Assembly (NCBI RefSeq): GCF_006385595.1
Contig: NZ_CP041046.1
Coordinates: 3,906,001 to 3,970,000 of the forward strand
Direction of reading: 5' to 3'
Length of the DNA stretch: 64,000 bases
Source of the DNA: Luteibacter pinisoli
GTDB lineage: Bacteria; Pseudomonadota; Gammaproteobacteria; Xanthomonadales; Rhodanobacteraceae
Shown here: in pieces, positions 1 to 7,736 of the stretch
How the letters are laid out: every line of letters begins with the position of its first letter
Numbering within the stretch: position 1 is the first letter of the stretch
The notes under the pieces: model-generated
The model's database searches: none
What the model saw: the letters and a program-made list of their open reading frames with translations, nothing else
What the model was told of the DNA's origin: nothing
Position numbers and translations under genes: made by a program

Positions 1-5
1 AGCCT

Positions 6-43
6 CGAACACCATCACAAAACTACGCGATTTTTCTGAAAAA
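6..43. repeat. 38-bp direct repeat, left copy
   Basis: This 38-bp segment recurs at 1391-1428 with a single mismatch (position 34, t against a). Read on the minus strand, the right copy lies just upstream of the paralog at 755-1327. This left copy lies just downstream of the paralog at 57-629 and so probably precedes another copy beyond the window edge. It looks like a duplicated 5' region of a tandem gene array. Confidence 0.85.
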
Positions 44-56
44 GTAGCCGCGAGGC

Positions 57-629
57 TCAGTAAGTGTGCTTCCACGCCAGGACTGGTTCCGAACGCGACT
101 GGGTGTACGGATCTCCCGGGACCTGCTCTTTCTCAGTGGCAACCATTGCCTTCATGTAGACGCTAACCGTCCGATCGTTCAATTCGACGAGGATCTTGGG
201 GGTCACCGGCTGGATCGAGAGCGTCTTGAGCCAAGCTTCCTTGACCTCTTCGCGCGAAACGTTATGAAGGACCAGTCGGTCCTTAAACATGGCGTCCAAG
301 TCCACGGACGCCTGCAAAGGCGTGTTATCGAGCGAGGTCCACGCCAGCTCAACTGGGCCAGGAAACGTTTGTCCATTCTTGGGCACGATGATGTGCCCGG
401 AGTTCCAGCGAGCACTTCGGTCTTCGGGCCCTGGGCCGGATGGACGCTCGAAGACCTGGCCGGTCCAATCTCGCTTCTGAGTACCGAACTGATAGTTGTT
501 GTAGAGGAAGCTACAGGCGAGCGTGTTGTAAAGGGCAGCCACGAAAGTGTGCTCGTGGAAACGAATGGGCCAGGGCTCTTGCCCGTAAAGGGGGCCCGCC
601 AGCCGTCGAGCCGATTGCTCAGATTGCAT
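57..629 (-). CDS. Unknown protein, tandem paralog A
   Basis: 190 residues, clearly homologous along its whole length to the neighbour at 755-1327. Shared blocks include LAGPLYGQEPWPIRF near the N terminus, SGHII-P-G-TFPGPVELAWTSLD in the middle, PKILVEL-DRTVSVYMKA, and an identical C-terminal EPVLAWKHTY. No signal peptide or membrane segment is visible. The start at 629 is preferred because GGAGG lies shortly before it and because it matches the paralog's start and length; the open frame extends further upstream to 665. The start codon overlaps the stop of a small frame at 619-738, which suggests translational coupling. I do not recognise the family. Tandem arrays of diverged copies are typical of immunity or other rapidly evolving genes, but that is inference only. 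Confidence 0.72.
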   Translation of the reverse strand: MQSEQSARRLAGPLYGQEPWPIRFHEHTFVAALYNTLACSFLYNNYQFGTQKRDWTGQVFERPSGPGPEDRSARWNSGHIIVPKNGQTFPGPVELAWTSLDNTPLQASVDLDAMFKDRLVLHNVSREEVKEAWLKTLSIQPVTPKILVELNDRTVSVYMKAMVATEKEQVPGDPYTQSRSEPVLAWKHTY

Positions 630-738
630 CCTTGATCCTCCGGATCGGTATCCCACAGACATCAATGGTCTGGCTTGGCGTAGTCGTGACCGCCGGCATC
701 GACCCGGTCGCCGTCAGCGGTGAGTTCTTCTCATCCAT
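619..738 (-). CDS. Putative 39-residue small protein coupled to paralog A
   Basis: Short frame starting MDEKNSPLTATG and ending IDVCGIPIRRIKDAI, preceded by AGGGAGAGCTCACC before the ATG. Its stop lies inside the first codons of the 57-629 gene (ATGCAATCTGA). A related peptide, IDVYGMVIRRIRDAI, is encoded in the corresponding place before the other paralog, in a frame that begins ATGGTGTTCGGGG and does not stop at the same point. Conservation of the peptide at the same place in both units argues for a translated leader or small partner protein. It could also be the decayed N terminus of a longer ancestral protein. Function unknown. Confidence 0.4.
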   Translation of the reverse strand: MDEKNSPLTATGSMPAVTTTPSQTIDVCGIPIRRIKDAI

Positions 739-754
739 GGTGAGCTCTCCCTGC

Positions 755-1327
755 TCAGTAAGTGTGCTTCCACGCCAGAACTGGCTCGATACGCAAACGG
801 GTGGCCGGCTCACCCGGAACCCGCTCTTGTACCGTCGCGATGATCGCTTTCATGTACACACTTACCGTCCGATCATCCAATTCAACGAGGATCTTTGGAC
901 TCAATGGCTGCACCGCGAGGTACTTCAGCCACGGCTCCTGAACGTTTTCGCGCACAACGTTATGCAGGACCAATCGTTCTTTGAAGAGGTCATCCAGATC
1001 CACGGAAGCCTGAAACGGGGTTCCGTCAAGAGAGGTCCACGCAAGTTCAACGGGGCCAGGAAACGTCTCGCCCTTTTTTGGCATGATGATGTGCCCGGAG
1101 TTCCACAGAACTCCACGGTCGTTGGGCGGAGGGCCAGACGGCCCATCCGAAATACGCCCGGCCCAATCCTTTTTTTGCGTACCGAACTGGTAATGGTTGT
1201 AGATGAAGCTACAGGCAAGCGTGTTGAAACACGCGGCCATGAAGCTATGAGTGTAGAAGCGGATGGGCCACGGCTCCTGCCCATAAAGCGGCCCTGCGAG
1301 CTCGCGCGCTACTTTTTCCGATCGCAT
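755..1327 (-). CDS. Unknown protein, tandem paralog B
   Basis: 190 residues, same length as the paralog at 57-629 and similar throughout (LAGPLYGQEPWPIRF, SGHIIMPKKGETFPG, VELAWTSLDGTPFQASVDLD, C-terminal EPVLAWKHTY). The start ATG at 1327 follows AGGAGGATCAG on the minus strand. A 38-bp repeat lies about 60 bases upstream. No recognised domain, signal peptide or transmembrane stretch. The divergence between the copies is spread over the length, indicating an old duplication, while the flanking repeat is almost unchanged. Family and role are unknown. Confidence 0.72.
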   Translation of the reverse strand: MRSEKVARELAGPLYGQEPWPIRFYTHSFMAACFNTLACSFIYNHYQFGTQKKDWAGRISDGPSGPPPNDRGVLWNSGHIIMPKKGETFPGPVELAWTSLDGTPFQASVDLDDLFKERLVLHNVVRENVQEPWLKYLAVQPLSPKILVELDDRTVSVYMKAIIATVQERVPGEPATRLRIEPVLAWKHTY

Positions 1328-1390
1328 CTCTGATCCTCCTGATCACCATTCCGTAGACATCAATTCTAAGTTGCCGCGCGAGTCTAGCCC

Positions 1391-1428
1391 CGAACACCAT
1401 CACAAAACTACGCGATTTATCTGAAAAA
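1391..1428. repeat. 38-bp direct repeat, right copy
   Basis: Matches 6-43 with one mismatch (1419 a against t). It lies upstream of the 755-1327 gene on the minus strand and contains the ATGGTGTTCGGGG start of the small leader frame on that strand. Probably a promoter or leader segment duplicated together with the gene unit. Confidence 0.85.
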
Positions 1429-1504
1429 TGGGCACAAGATCCGGATGGCCCACCCATGGCCCCTTCCGCACCATGGAGCCACCCCGTCGCGAAACACCAA
1501 GGCC

Positions 1505-2164
1505 ATGCCCAGCCCCCACGTCACCATCGAACCCCATATCCTCTACCTAGGCACGCCCGTCGTCCTGATCAGCACCGTCAACGAAGACGGCACCCACAAC
1601 CTTGCCCCGATGTCCTCGGCGTTCTGGCTGGGCTGGCGAGGCGTGCTTGGGCTTGCGGCGGATTCGCAGACGACACGCAACCTGATGCGGACCGGCGAGT
1701 GCGTGCTGAACCTTCCGTCGGCGAACGAGGTGTCCGCGGTCGATCGCATTGCGCGGACTACCGGAAGCAATCCGGTGCCGGAGTTCAGGCAGGCGCTTGG
1801 CTATGTCTACGAACCGGACAAGTTCGGCCGTGCGGGCATGACAAAACTTGCGGCGGACACGGTCTCGGCCTCACGCGCGCTTGAATGCCCCATCCAGCTC
1901 GAAGCCGTCGTCGCGGCTGTCCACGGCATTGGCGAGGACAGTGACGATCTGAGGGGCTTTATCAAGCTCTTCGAAGTGCGGGTCCAGCGCGTCCATGTTC
2001 ATCCGGATCTCCTGATGGCGGGTCACGCTAACCGTATCGATCCGGACAAGTGGTCACCGCTGATCATGAACTTCCAGAAGTTCTACGGGCTGAGTGCGCA
2101 GGTGCATCCTTCGCGGCTGGCGGAGATTCCTGAGTCCGCCTATGCGCCTCTGGCACAGGCGTGA
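1505..2164 (+). CDS. Flavin-reductase-like (FMN-binding split barrel) protein
   Basis: 219 residues from the ATG at 1505 (MPSPHVTIEPHILYLGTPVV). An upstream in-frame ATG at 1445 would add 20 low-complexity residues and is less likely. The N-terminal half follows the FMN-binding split-barrel pattern of the flavin reductase/DIM6-NTAB family: TPVVLISTVNEDGTHNLAPM, then SAFWLGWRGVLGL and TTRNLMRTGECVLNLPS. Family members bind FMN and either reduce it or serve as flavin-dependent oxidoreductases; the substrate cannot be told from sequence. It stands alone between the minus-strand paralog array and a convergent exported-protein gene. Confidence 0.8.
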   Translation: MPSPHVTIEPHILYLGTPVVLISTVNEDGTHNLAPMSSAFWLGWRGVLGLAADSQTTRNLMRTGECVLNLPSANEVSAVDRIARTTGSNPVPEFRQALGYVYEPDKFGRAGMTKLAADTVSASRALECPIQLEAVVAAVHGIGEDSDDLRGFIKLFEVRVQRVHVHPDLLMAGHANRIDPDKWSPLIMNFQKFYGLSAQVHPSRLAEIPESAYAPLAQA

Positions 2165-2201
2165 CCGTAAAACGCGGCGCGGCCGGTATGGGCATGCGCG
2201 A

Positions 2202-2966
2202 TCACATCATCTCGCCCTGCTGCCGCGAGACGACACGCCAGCCGGCGGTCGTGTGGGTCGTACGCAGTGTCGAGCTTTGGCCGCCGATGCCGCTCACCTG
2301 GCCGTAGGTGACGTCGTAATCGCCATCGGGCCTCGGTAAAGGCTGGCCGATGGTCAGCCACGTGAGATGGCGGATATCGGGCGCCTTGCTGGCGGGAACG
2401 AAGGTCACGCCGTCGACGTGGATGCTGTCGAGAAACGAGGCGGCCGGAACAACGCGCTCGTCGTTGGTATCCCTGAGTGCCAGGTAGACGGTTCGCGGGC
2501 CCGATGGCAGGTGCTCGGGCGGCTGCGCATAGCGGATGACGGTCAGCCACAGGTCTTCGATGTCGGGCGCGGGGTTGCGCCTGCCCTCTTCCTCCCGGGC
2601 GTACGATGCCTTTGCCAGGTCGAGGCTGAGCTTCGCGCTTCCCGTACCCAGGCACCCGGTTTCGTTGGGGCGGTGCGCACAGACCTTGCCTGTCGTTTCG
2701 TCGAGCGTCCCGATGAAGGGCGTGCCGTTGACAGGCATGAACGTGACCGACCAGCTCTGGGTCGCGACATCGTAGATGGCCGGCGTGGCATTGAGCATGC
2801 TGTCGCCGGAGACCTGGTCCACGGCTTCCATCATGAGCGAGGGCACGAGGTCTTTGCGAAGCCACGGTGGCGGGGTTTCCCGGGCGTGGAGCATGGGGGC
2901 GGTGAGGAGCATGGCGGCCACCGTAGCGTGGGCCAGGGCTTTGAGCGGAGGGGCTTTGGCTGGCAT
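2202..2966 (-). CDS. Exported protein of unknown function
   Basis: 254 residues starting MPAKAPPLKALAHATVAAML, with a basic n-region, a hydrophobic stretch and a likely signal-peptidase site after APMLHA. The mature part contains Cys residues in CAHRPNETGCLGTG, a central segment with DLWLTVIRYAQPP and a C-terminal beta-rich segment. GTG at 2969 is directly adjacent, so the exact first codon is uncertain by one. I do not recognise a family. It is probably periplasmic and is divergent from the small exported protein at 3145-3609, with about 180 bases between them for promoters. Confidence 0.65.
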   Translation of the reverse strand: MPAKAPPLKALAHATVAAMLLTAPMLHARETPPPWLRKDLVPSLMMEAVDQVSGDSMLNATPAIYDVATQSWSVTFMPVNGTPFIGTLDETTGKVCAHRPNETGCLGTGSAKLSLDLAKASYAREEEGRRNPAPDIEDLWLTVIRYAQPPEHLPSGPRTVYLALRDTNDERVVPAASFLDSIHVDGVTFVPASKAPDIRHLTWLTIGQPLPRPDGDYDVTYGQVSGIGGQSSTLRTTHTTAGWRVVSRQQGEMM

Positions 2967-3144
2967 CACGCGGCGTCCTAGTGCTGATCTTATTGGCTGG
3001 TTGAATGCGGCAAATCGAACTGCAGCTGCCTGGCTCCGCGCTGCCGAGCTGCGCGGCTGCAGCGGAGGATGGTGAGATTACCAGCGACTCACCGGCTATA
3101 GTTTCCGACGAACCCATCCGGCCCCAGCCCCAAGAGCTTCTTGC

Positions 3145-3609
3145 ATGCAGCGCACATCAACGATCCTCGTTTCGCTCGCCCTTACGCTCCTCGCCACCTT
3201 GGCCGCCGCAACGACGTGCGGAGAGGTCTCCTGCAAGGTTGGCCAGCAGGTCACGACCTATAGCGCCCCCGGCGAACCGGTGGCCGCCTGCGCCACGGAT
3301 GCCCTGGCCGCCTATAGCAACTTCATGCTCTACCTGGTGGCCGCGGATGCGGCGAGCACTGGACAGGAAAACGTGGACCCCAATGCCGTCGAGGCGAAGG
3401 CCACCGGCGATAGCGCGGATGTCGTGAAGCGCTTGCGTGAGGCCTCTGGTGTTGCGTCGGCGAGTGACGCGTTGAAGGCGTGTTCGCCGCTGAAGGGTGG
3501 TCTCAGCGTCGTAGTGGTTGAAGTGAGCAAGAAGACCAACAACGCGAAGGTGTCGGGCGCGAACGGGGAAGCGGCGTTCTGGATTCCGACTGAGTATCTT
3601 GACCGGTAA
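3145..3609 (+). CDS. Small exported protein of unknown function
   Basis: 154 residues with a clear signal peptide (MQRTSTILVSLALTLLATLA, cleavage probably after AAA before TTCGE). The mature protein has four Cys (CGEVSC, VAACAT, KACSPL) that could form two disulphides, consistent with the periplasm. The C terminus carries a hydrophobic strand GGLSVVVVEVSKK. AAGAGC precedes the ATG by a few bases. No family recognised. Confidence 0.65.
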   Translation: MQRTSTILVSLALTLLATLAAATTCGEVSCKVGQQVTTYSAPGEPVAACATDALAAYSNFMLYLVAADAASTGQENVDPNAVEAKATGDSADVVKRLREASGVASASDALKACSPLKGGLSVVVVEVSKKTNNAKVSGANGEAAFWIPTEYLDR

Positions 3610-3795
3610 CCGCAGAAAGGCGCATCTGCAGTCAGGATATTCTGAGGTCGTAGCATCGGCGCGTGATGCTTCGACGTCACCCGATGGGATGTGCGTTGTT
3701 TCCGAAGCGACGGCACATCAACGCTCGTGCGCACCAACCTCAATGGCTTCCGATAGCGTGGACACAACACACGCACGATCTGCTAGGTTTCTCTC

Positions 3796-3916
3796 GTCAC
3801 CAGCGCACCGACACAGCTACGGCGCTGGTGACCACCGCTCTTCGCGGTGAGAGTCGCGAGCCAGAGGTGTTAGACGCACCCCTGGCCCGCTAACCAGAAC
3901 CAACTTTGGAGAGTTG
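3796..3916 (+). promoter_or_regulatory. Structured non-coding region, candidate RNA leader
   Basis: Between 3610 and 4251 no long gene is supported. Within it, four inverted repeats follow one another. The first is a perfect 11-bp stem GTCACCAGCGC/GCGCTGGTGAC (3796-3806 with 3822-3832). The second is CACCGC/GCGGTG (3833-3849). The third is a 9-bp stem with one mismatch, CCAGAGGTG/CACCCCTGG (3861-3885). The fourth is CAACT/AGTTG (3901-3916), whose loop holds the GGAG that would be the ribosome-binding site of the short TTG frame at 3919. Dense stems in a gene-poor stretch suggest a structured leader or small RNA; no known riboswitch class is recognised. Confidence 0.4.
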
Positions 3917-3918
3917 AT

Positions 3919-4002
3919 TTGGCTACCCCTGATCATACGGCAGACGCTCGCCCGCCGAATCCCCTTGGTGGCACCTCGCCGGTACACGGACCGCCTGCCT
4001 AG
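3919..4002 (+). CDS. Putative 27-residue frame with TTG start
   Basis: TTG-initiated frame ATPDHTADARPPNPLGGT... ending at TAG 4000-4002, with GGAGAG seven bases upstream. It follows the hairpin-rich region. It could be a leader peptide, a truncated first copy of the small gene at 4252-4509, or chance. The remaining bases 4003-4251 hold no convincing gene. They do hold a 13-bp inverted repeat with a TGAATG loop at 4180-4211 (GTGGCGCGGCGAG/CTCGTCGCGCCAC, one G-T pair), placed just before the next gene's leader. Confidence 0.2.
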   Translation: MATPDHTADARPPNPLGGTSPVHGPPA

Positions 4003-4251
4003 TCTGCAGGCACGGTTGACGAACCGCGGCGCGGTCCGGCTTTGAGGTAATTCTTGATCGGATGAGGCAGGCGAGACGCCTGGTGCACCTCACGTCCGGC
4101 CCTTGCCGCACCCACTTCGTCAATCAAGCCATCCGGCACCCGGACACGGGTGGCCGGTGAACCCGCGAGCCTATGGTCCGTGGCGCGGCGAGTGAATGCT
4201 CGTCGCGCCACGTTAGACCGTGGGCCATCCACGACTGCAAGGACGAAATCC

Positions 4252-4509
4252 ATGACAACGGACGAACAAACCCCGAGTGTTCACGATCTCCTGAACGACG
4301 CCACCCAGTGGCTTCAATACGCCCGCAGCGTCATGACGCTCGTGGCCGATCTGGTTCACGAGGCAGACGAGGTCGATTGCAAGCAACTGTCGCTGACGCT
4401 GGAGGCGATTGCGGCCATGACCGCGCGTGGGACGAGGCAGTTGGGTGAGGCCAGGGCCCAGATGAGCTGGGAGGCTGCGATGAAAGACGCGCATGCGCGG
4501 ATCCCCTGA
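4252..4509 (+). CDS. Small helical protein, DUF6124/DUF3077-like
   Basis: 85 residues from the ATG at 4252 (MTTDEQTPSVHDLLNDATQW), preceded by AAGGACG. The composition is helical: LLNDATQWLQYARSVMTLVA followed by LSLTLEAIAAMTARGTRQLG. The layout (short polar N terminus, one helix with LL-A---L--A--M---LA, then a second helix) resembles the small DUF6124/DUF3077 proteins common in Pseudomonas and Xanthomonadales, whose function is unknown. The family assignment is by eye and tentative. A longer frame from 4150 exists, but its extra codons overlap the 4180-4211 hairpin. Confidence 0.55.
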   Translation: MTTDEQTPSVHDLLNDATQWLQYARSVMTLVADLVHEADEVDCKQLSLTLEAIAAMTARGTRQLGEARAQMSWEAAMKDAHARIP

Positions 4510-4624
4510 GGGGGATCCGTCAGTGACTAGATTAAGCCCACGCCTACGCCGATGACCCTTCAACATGCGATCGTGGGACGAAGACGCGAGGGCGGCAACC
4601 AGAACTCGCGCGTAGCGCTCTGCA

Positions 4625-5404
4625 CTAAGTGCGCCTGCTAAGAATGCCCGCCTCGCTATAACACGCAGACGTTAGATTTGCGGCCTGAAGATATTCCTCG
4701 GTGACCTTGTCCTTGGAAAGGGACACGGGGCCCGAGGTCGTCATGATTGCACAGCGGTCCGCAGTGCAAGCCATGGGGATTCCGAGCGCATCCGTATTAT
4801 CGCCAGCCGCTCGGTAGCGCGCCACCGAAACGTCGACGAGGCCATCCCTCAGCTTCGTAAAGCTAGCTTTGTACTTCGTCGCCTCGACGGAACTTTGTTT
4901 TCTGGCTAAAGCATCAATGGACTTCATCGGTGAAATGACGAGAGCGAGTCCGCCGAAAAACGTAAACAGCACGAGCACCGGCGGAAACGCGAACCCGGGA
5001 AATATTTCAATGATACGAATGATCGCTTCGCCCACAGCGTCTACAGCAGGAGAGGCCTTCGTTCTCGGGGGAAATCTGTGCCCTTCGGCACGCCTCTGCT
5101 GCCCCCGCCTCGTCAACGTCTCAACGAGGAAGAACAGCCCGGCACCGACCGATGCGACGCCCAGGATCAACCAGAAGGGATCGACCCTAAAGGGAAGCCA
5201 CGAGAAGACCAGCATAGCCCACGCAACGAACCCGTCTGCGACCGTGTCGGCGACAGACTGGCTCGAAATCATCAGCGGAAGACCCATCCCCTTCCAATAG
5301 GACATGTTGTACTGACGCCCTGCGATGTAAAGCAGCGCGATAGCCAATGAGAGATAAGGAAGTTGTGGAAGCAGCTTTCGTATCGCTCGAAATACCGTAT
5401 CCAT
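4625..5404 (-). CDS. Inner-membrane protein of unknown function
   Basis: 259 residues. Three or four hydrophobic stretches are visible: LPYLSLAIALLYIAG near residue 15-30, ADGFVAWAMLVFSWLPF near 57-73, FWLILGVASVGAGLFFLVET near 77-96, and FAFPPVLVLFTFFGGLALVI near 138-157. A polar linker rich in Arg separates the last two. The C-terminal ~100 residues are soluble and carry two Cys (MACTADRCAI) and SKDKVTEEYLQAAN, probably periplasmic. AGGAAAACC lies upstream of the ATG. No recognised family; stand-alone gene. Confidence 0.6.
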   Translation of the reverse strand: MDTVFRAIRKLLPQLPYLSLAIALLYIAGRQYNMSYWKGMGLPLMISSQSVADTVADGFVAWAMLVFSWLPFRVDPFWLILGVASVGAGLFFLVETLTRRGQQRRAEGHRFPPRTKASPAVDAVGEAIIRIIEIFPGFAFPPVLVLFTFFGGLALVISPMKSIDALARKQSSVEATKYKASFTKLRDGLVDVSVARYRAAGDNTDALGIPMACTADRCAIMTTSGPVSLSKDKVTEEYLQAANLTSACYSEAGILSRRT

Positions 5405-5601
5405 GGCAGGGTTTTCCTAGGTGAGGTCGGGACTTAGGTTATCGGTTGATCGAGCATCAGCTTTAGTCGCGCGACCGGTATAAAGCCCTGTAAAACAGAA
5501 CTCCCCGTACGCGAGCGCATACCCCGTTCGTCTCGACACCAGTCTCAGGAAGCCGACGCCGCGAGGACCGGCCCATGACGCGACAAGGCGTGATTGAAGC
5601 G

Positions 5602-6678
5602 CTACTTGGCGAGCGCCGCCTGAAACACGCGGAGTGCCTCCTCCACAGCCACCTTATGCGCCTCCTCCTGATGCCGCGCCTTCGCACACTGCGGCACGGC
5701 CTTCTTCCCTGCTTCCGTGCATTCCCCCAGGAAGTCGTAGTGCGTGACGTTCGGTAGGCGCTGTTCCTTCGCACCCGGTACTGACTTGGCCACGACGTCC
5801 GCATTGGTGGCCGGCGGTGCGACGGTGTCTGCGGTACCGACGAGGATCGACACCGGTACCTGCATGCGCTTGAGCGAATCCGGCGCCAATCCCTGGACGA
5901 TCGCAGGCGCCATGACGAAGACCGCCCGCACACCGGGTACGGCGTGGTCACCGGCGGCATCCTTGAAGCGTTCTTGCATGCTGGGGTCTTTCAGCCAGGT
6001 GCCGATGTTGCGTGCCGTCAGGTCCGGGGCTTCGAGCTGGGGTGCGCAGACGCCGTCGTTGGGGTGCTTCTGGCAGAAGTCCGCGAAGTGCTGGACGTCG
6101 ACGCGAGCCCCGCCGGCCACGAGCGCGGCGAATCCGCCGGCAGAGAAACCGGCCACGCCAAGGCGCGTGGCATCGATATGCGGCGATAGCTCGGGATCGG
6201 CCTGTACGGTCTTCCAGGCGGCCTTCAGATCCTCCGCCCGCTCCCACCACCAGGCGGCGCCGTTGCCCGTGATCGGGCCGCGGCCGTTGCTGCCGGGGTG
6301 GTCCACCGCGATGACCACAAAGCCCTCCCGGGCGAGCGCGGTGCCGAACCAGGCCATCATGCGGGCCGTGCCACCGAAGCCGTGCGAGAGCAGGACGACG
6401 GAATAGCGCCCTGACGCGGGCGGGGCATCGGCGGCCGCGCTGCCGGTGGCGAACAAGGGGGCGTCGTCGGGGCCGATCACCAGCGGGGTTTCGTGGGCGT
6501 CGGCCTGGGCGGGATACCACACGGTGATGGGCACGGCTGACGAGCCGTCGGCATTGCGCAGCGCCGCGGTGGGTGTAGTCGCGGACCGGTGGGTCTCACC
6601 CACGGCCGCCACGGTGGGCCCGGAAAGGGCAAGAAAGGCCAGGGCGACGGCACAACCGCTAAATAGCGTCTTCAACAT
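5602..6678 (-). CDS. Exported alpha/beta hydrolase (dienelactone-hydrolase/lipase-like)
   Basis: 358 residues from the ATG at 6678, which has GGAG just upstream and begins with a signal peptide (MLKTLFSGCAVALAFLALSG...). The core shows the alpha/beta-hydrolase pattern: oxyanion-hole segment VVLLSHGFGG, nucleophile elbow GVAGFSAGGFAAL (Ser in GFSAG), acidic residue region ILVGTADTVAPP, and His in LPNVTHYDFL. The sequence is closest in style to the predicted dienelactone hydrolase/PAF-acetylhydrolase-like group. Substrate unknown. It begins 11 bases after the AraC-type regulator ends, same strand, so the two are probably co-transcribed. Confidence 0.8.
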   Translation of the reverse strand: MLKTLFSGCAVALAFLALSGPTVAAVGETHRSATTPTAALRNADGSSAVPITVWYPAQADAHETPLVIGPDDAPLFATGSAAADAPPASGRYSVVLLSHGFGGTARMMAWFGTALAREGFVVIAVDHPGSNGRGPITGNGAAWWWERAEDLKAAWKTVQADPELSPHIDATRLGVAGFSAGGFAALVAGGARVDVQHFADFCQKHPNDGVCAPQLEAPDLTARNIGTWLKDPSMQERFKDAAGDHAVPGVRAVFVMAPAIVQGLAPDSLKRMQVPVSILVGTADTVAPPATNADVVAKSVPGAKEQRLPNVTHYDFLGECTEAGKKAVPQCAKARHQEEAHKVAVEEALRVFQAALAK

Positions 6679-6689
6679 GATCAGCTCCA

Positions 6690-7511
6690 TCACTCGACCG
6701 GGACACAGATATCGACGCCGCCATAACCCGTACCGGGATCGAACGCGGCGTCATAGCGCTCGAAGTCCGGGGCATCCACGGGGGTGAAGCCGGCCGCAGG
6801 AAGCCAGTCACTCAGCAGGGCATGCCAGGTCTGTGGGATCGAGCCGATGTGCCCTTCATGGCGGGCCACGACATAACGCTGGCGAGGCAGGCGCAGCCGC
6901 CGATAGCCGTCGGGGGCCTGGCCGAAGTTATCCACCTCGTACCCGGCGAGGTAATCCAGCCGCCCTTCCCCATCCGTCGCGCTGCACACGCCGTAGGTGT
7001 AACGGCAACGGTCCAGCGATTGCTCGGTGTGCAGGCGCTGCCACTGGGAGGGGATGCCTGCCGTATCGCTGGACAGGTACGAGGCCTCGATACCGGTCAG
7101 GAGCAGCGGGCCAATGACTTCCGTACGCAAGGCAGGTGCCTGGGTTACCGGCTCTTCCATGACACGCACAGGGGCAAGGAGGGCCAGGCCATCGAGATGG
7201 CCGCGCTTGCGCACCTCTTCCGGTGGAAGGCCAAAGGCATCCCGGAAGGCACGGGTAAACGCTTCATGCGAGCCGTAGCCCGAAGCAAGGGCCAGCGGAA
7301 GGATGTCCGGCGCCCGGGCAGCCAGCTCGGCGGCCGCCTGGCTAAGCCGACGGACGCGAATATAGCGGGCGACTGACCAACCGGTAGCAGCACGAAAAAG
7401 GCGAGCCAGATGAAAGGAGGAGATGCCCGCAGCGGCAGCGACATCACCCAAAGAGAGCTCTTCGGATGAGTGGCTTTCGATGAACCAGACTGCGCGTTGG
7501 ACTGCTGGCAT
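6690..7511 (-). CDS. AraC-family regulator with GyrI-like effector domain
   Basis: 273 residues from the ATG at 7511 (MPAVQRAVWFIESHSSEELS); GGGGAACCCCGC precedes it. An N-terminal AraC-type double helix-turn-helix occupies roughly residues 3-105 (LGDVAAAAGISSFHLARLFR as first HTH, ALASGYGSHEAFTRAFRDAF as second). A C-terminal GyrI-like/SOUL-type small-molecule-binding domain follows (RQRYVVARHEGHIGSIPQTW and FERYDAAFDP). This Rob/SoxS-like arrangement usually senses a hydrophobic ligand. It likely controls the hydrolase gene directly downstream. The frame also opens earlier at 7541. Confidence 0.85.
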   Translation of the reverse strand: MPAVQRAVWFIESHSSEELSLGDVAAAAGISSFHLARLFRAATGWSVARYIRVRRLSQAAAELAARAPDILPLALASGYGSHEAFTRAFRDAFGLPPEEVRKRGHLDGLALLAPVRVMEEPVTQAPALRTEVIGPLLLTGIEASYLSSDTAGIPSQWQRLHTEQSLDRCRYTYGVCSATDGEGRLDYLAGYEVDNFGQAPDGYRRLRLPRQRYVVARHEGHIGSIPQTWHALLSDWLPAAGFTPVDAPDFERYDAAFDPGTGYGGVDICVPVE

Positions 7512-7736
7512 GCGGGGTTCCCCTTGGTGTGAGGGGATCATACGAGGGATGGGGATGGGGCGTTTGATCGTTCTTGCGGGGGGAGGACGTCTGAATCGAC
7601 GAAATCTTCCTGGCTAAACTTCGCAGTGCATCCTCACGAAACAGACAGACCGGACTGCAAGCCTATTCTTCAGCCGCGATTCCGAATATTCTCAACTGAA
7701 TAGAAACTATTTTCGGCCTAGTTGGGGACGGCTGAC

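Noticed and set aside
440..1333. Plus-strand open frame of 297 codons across the paralog array
   Set aside because: Antisense to the two paralogs, whose conservation is in the minus-strand frames and which have good ribosome-binding sites.
3999..4253. Minus-strand frame with ATRVRVPDGLIDEVG resembling an RHH N terminus
   Set aside because: Only a short stretch looks protein-like, no clear start or ribosome-binding site; kept as a possibility but not supported.
5405..5601. Gene-like frames between the membrane protein and the hydrolase (for example the minus frame 5463-5960)
   Set aside because: Arg/Ser-rich shadow overlapping the hydrolase gene, no start signal.
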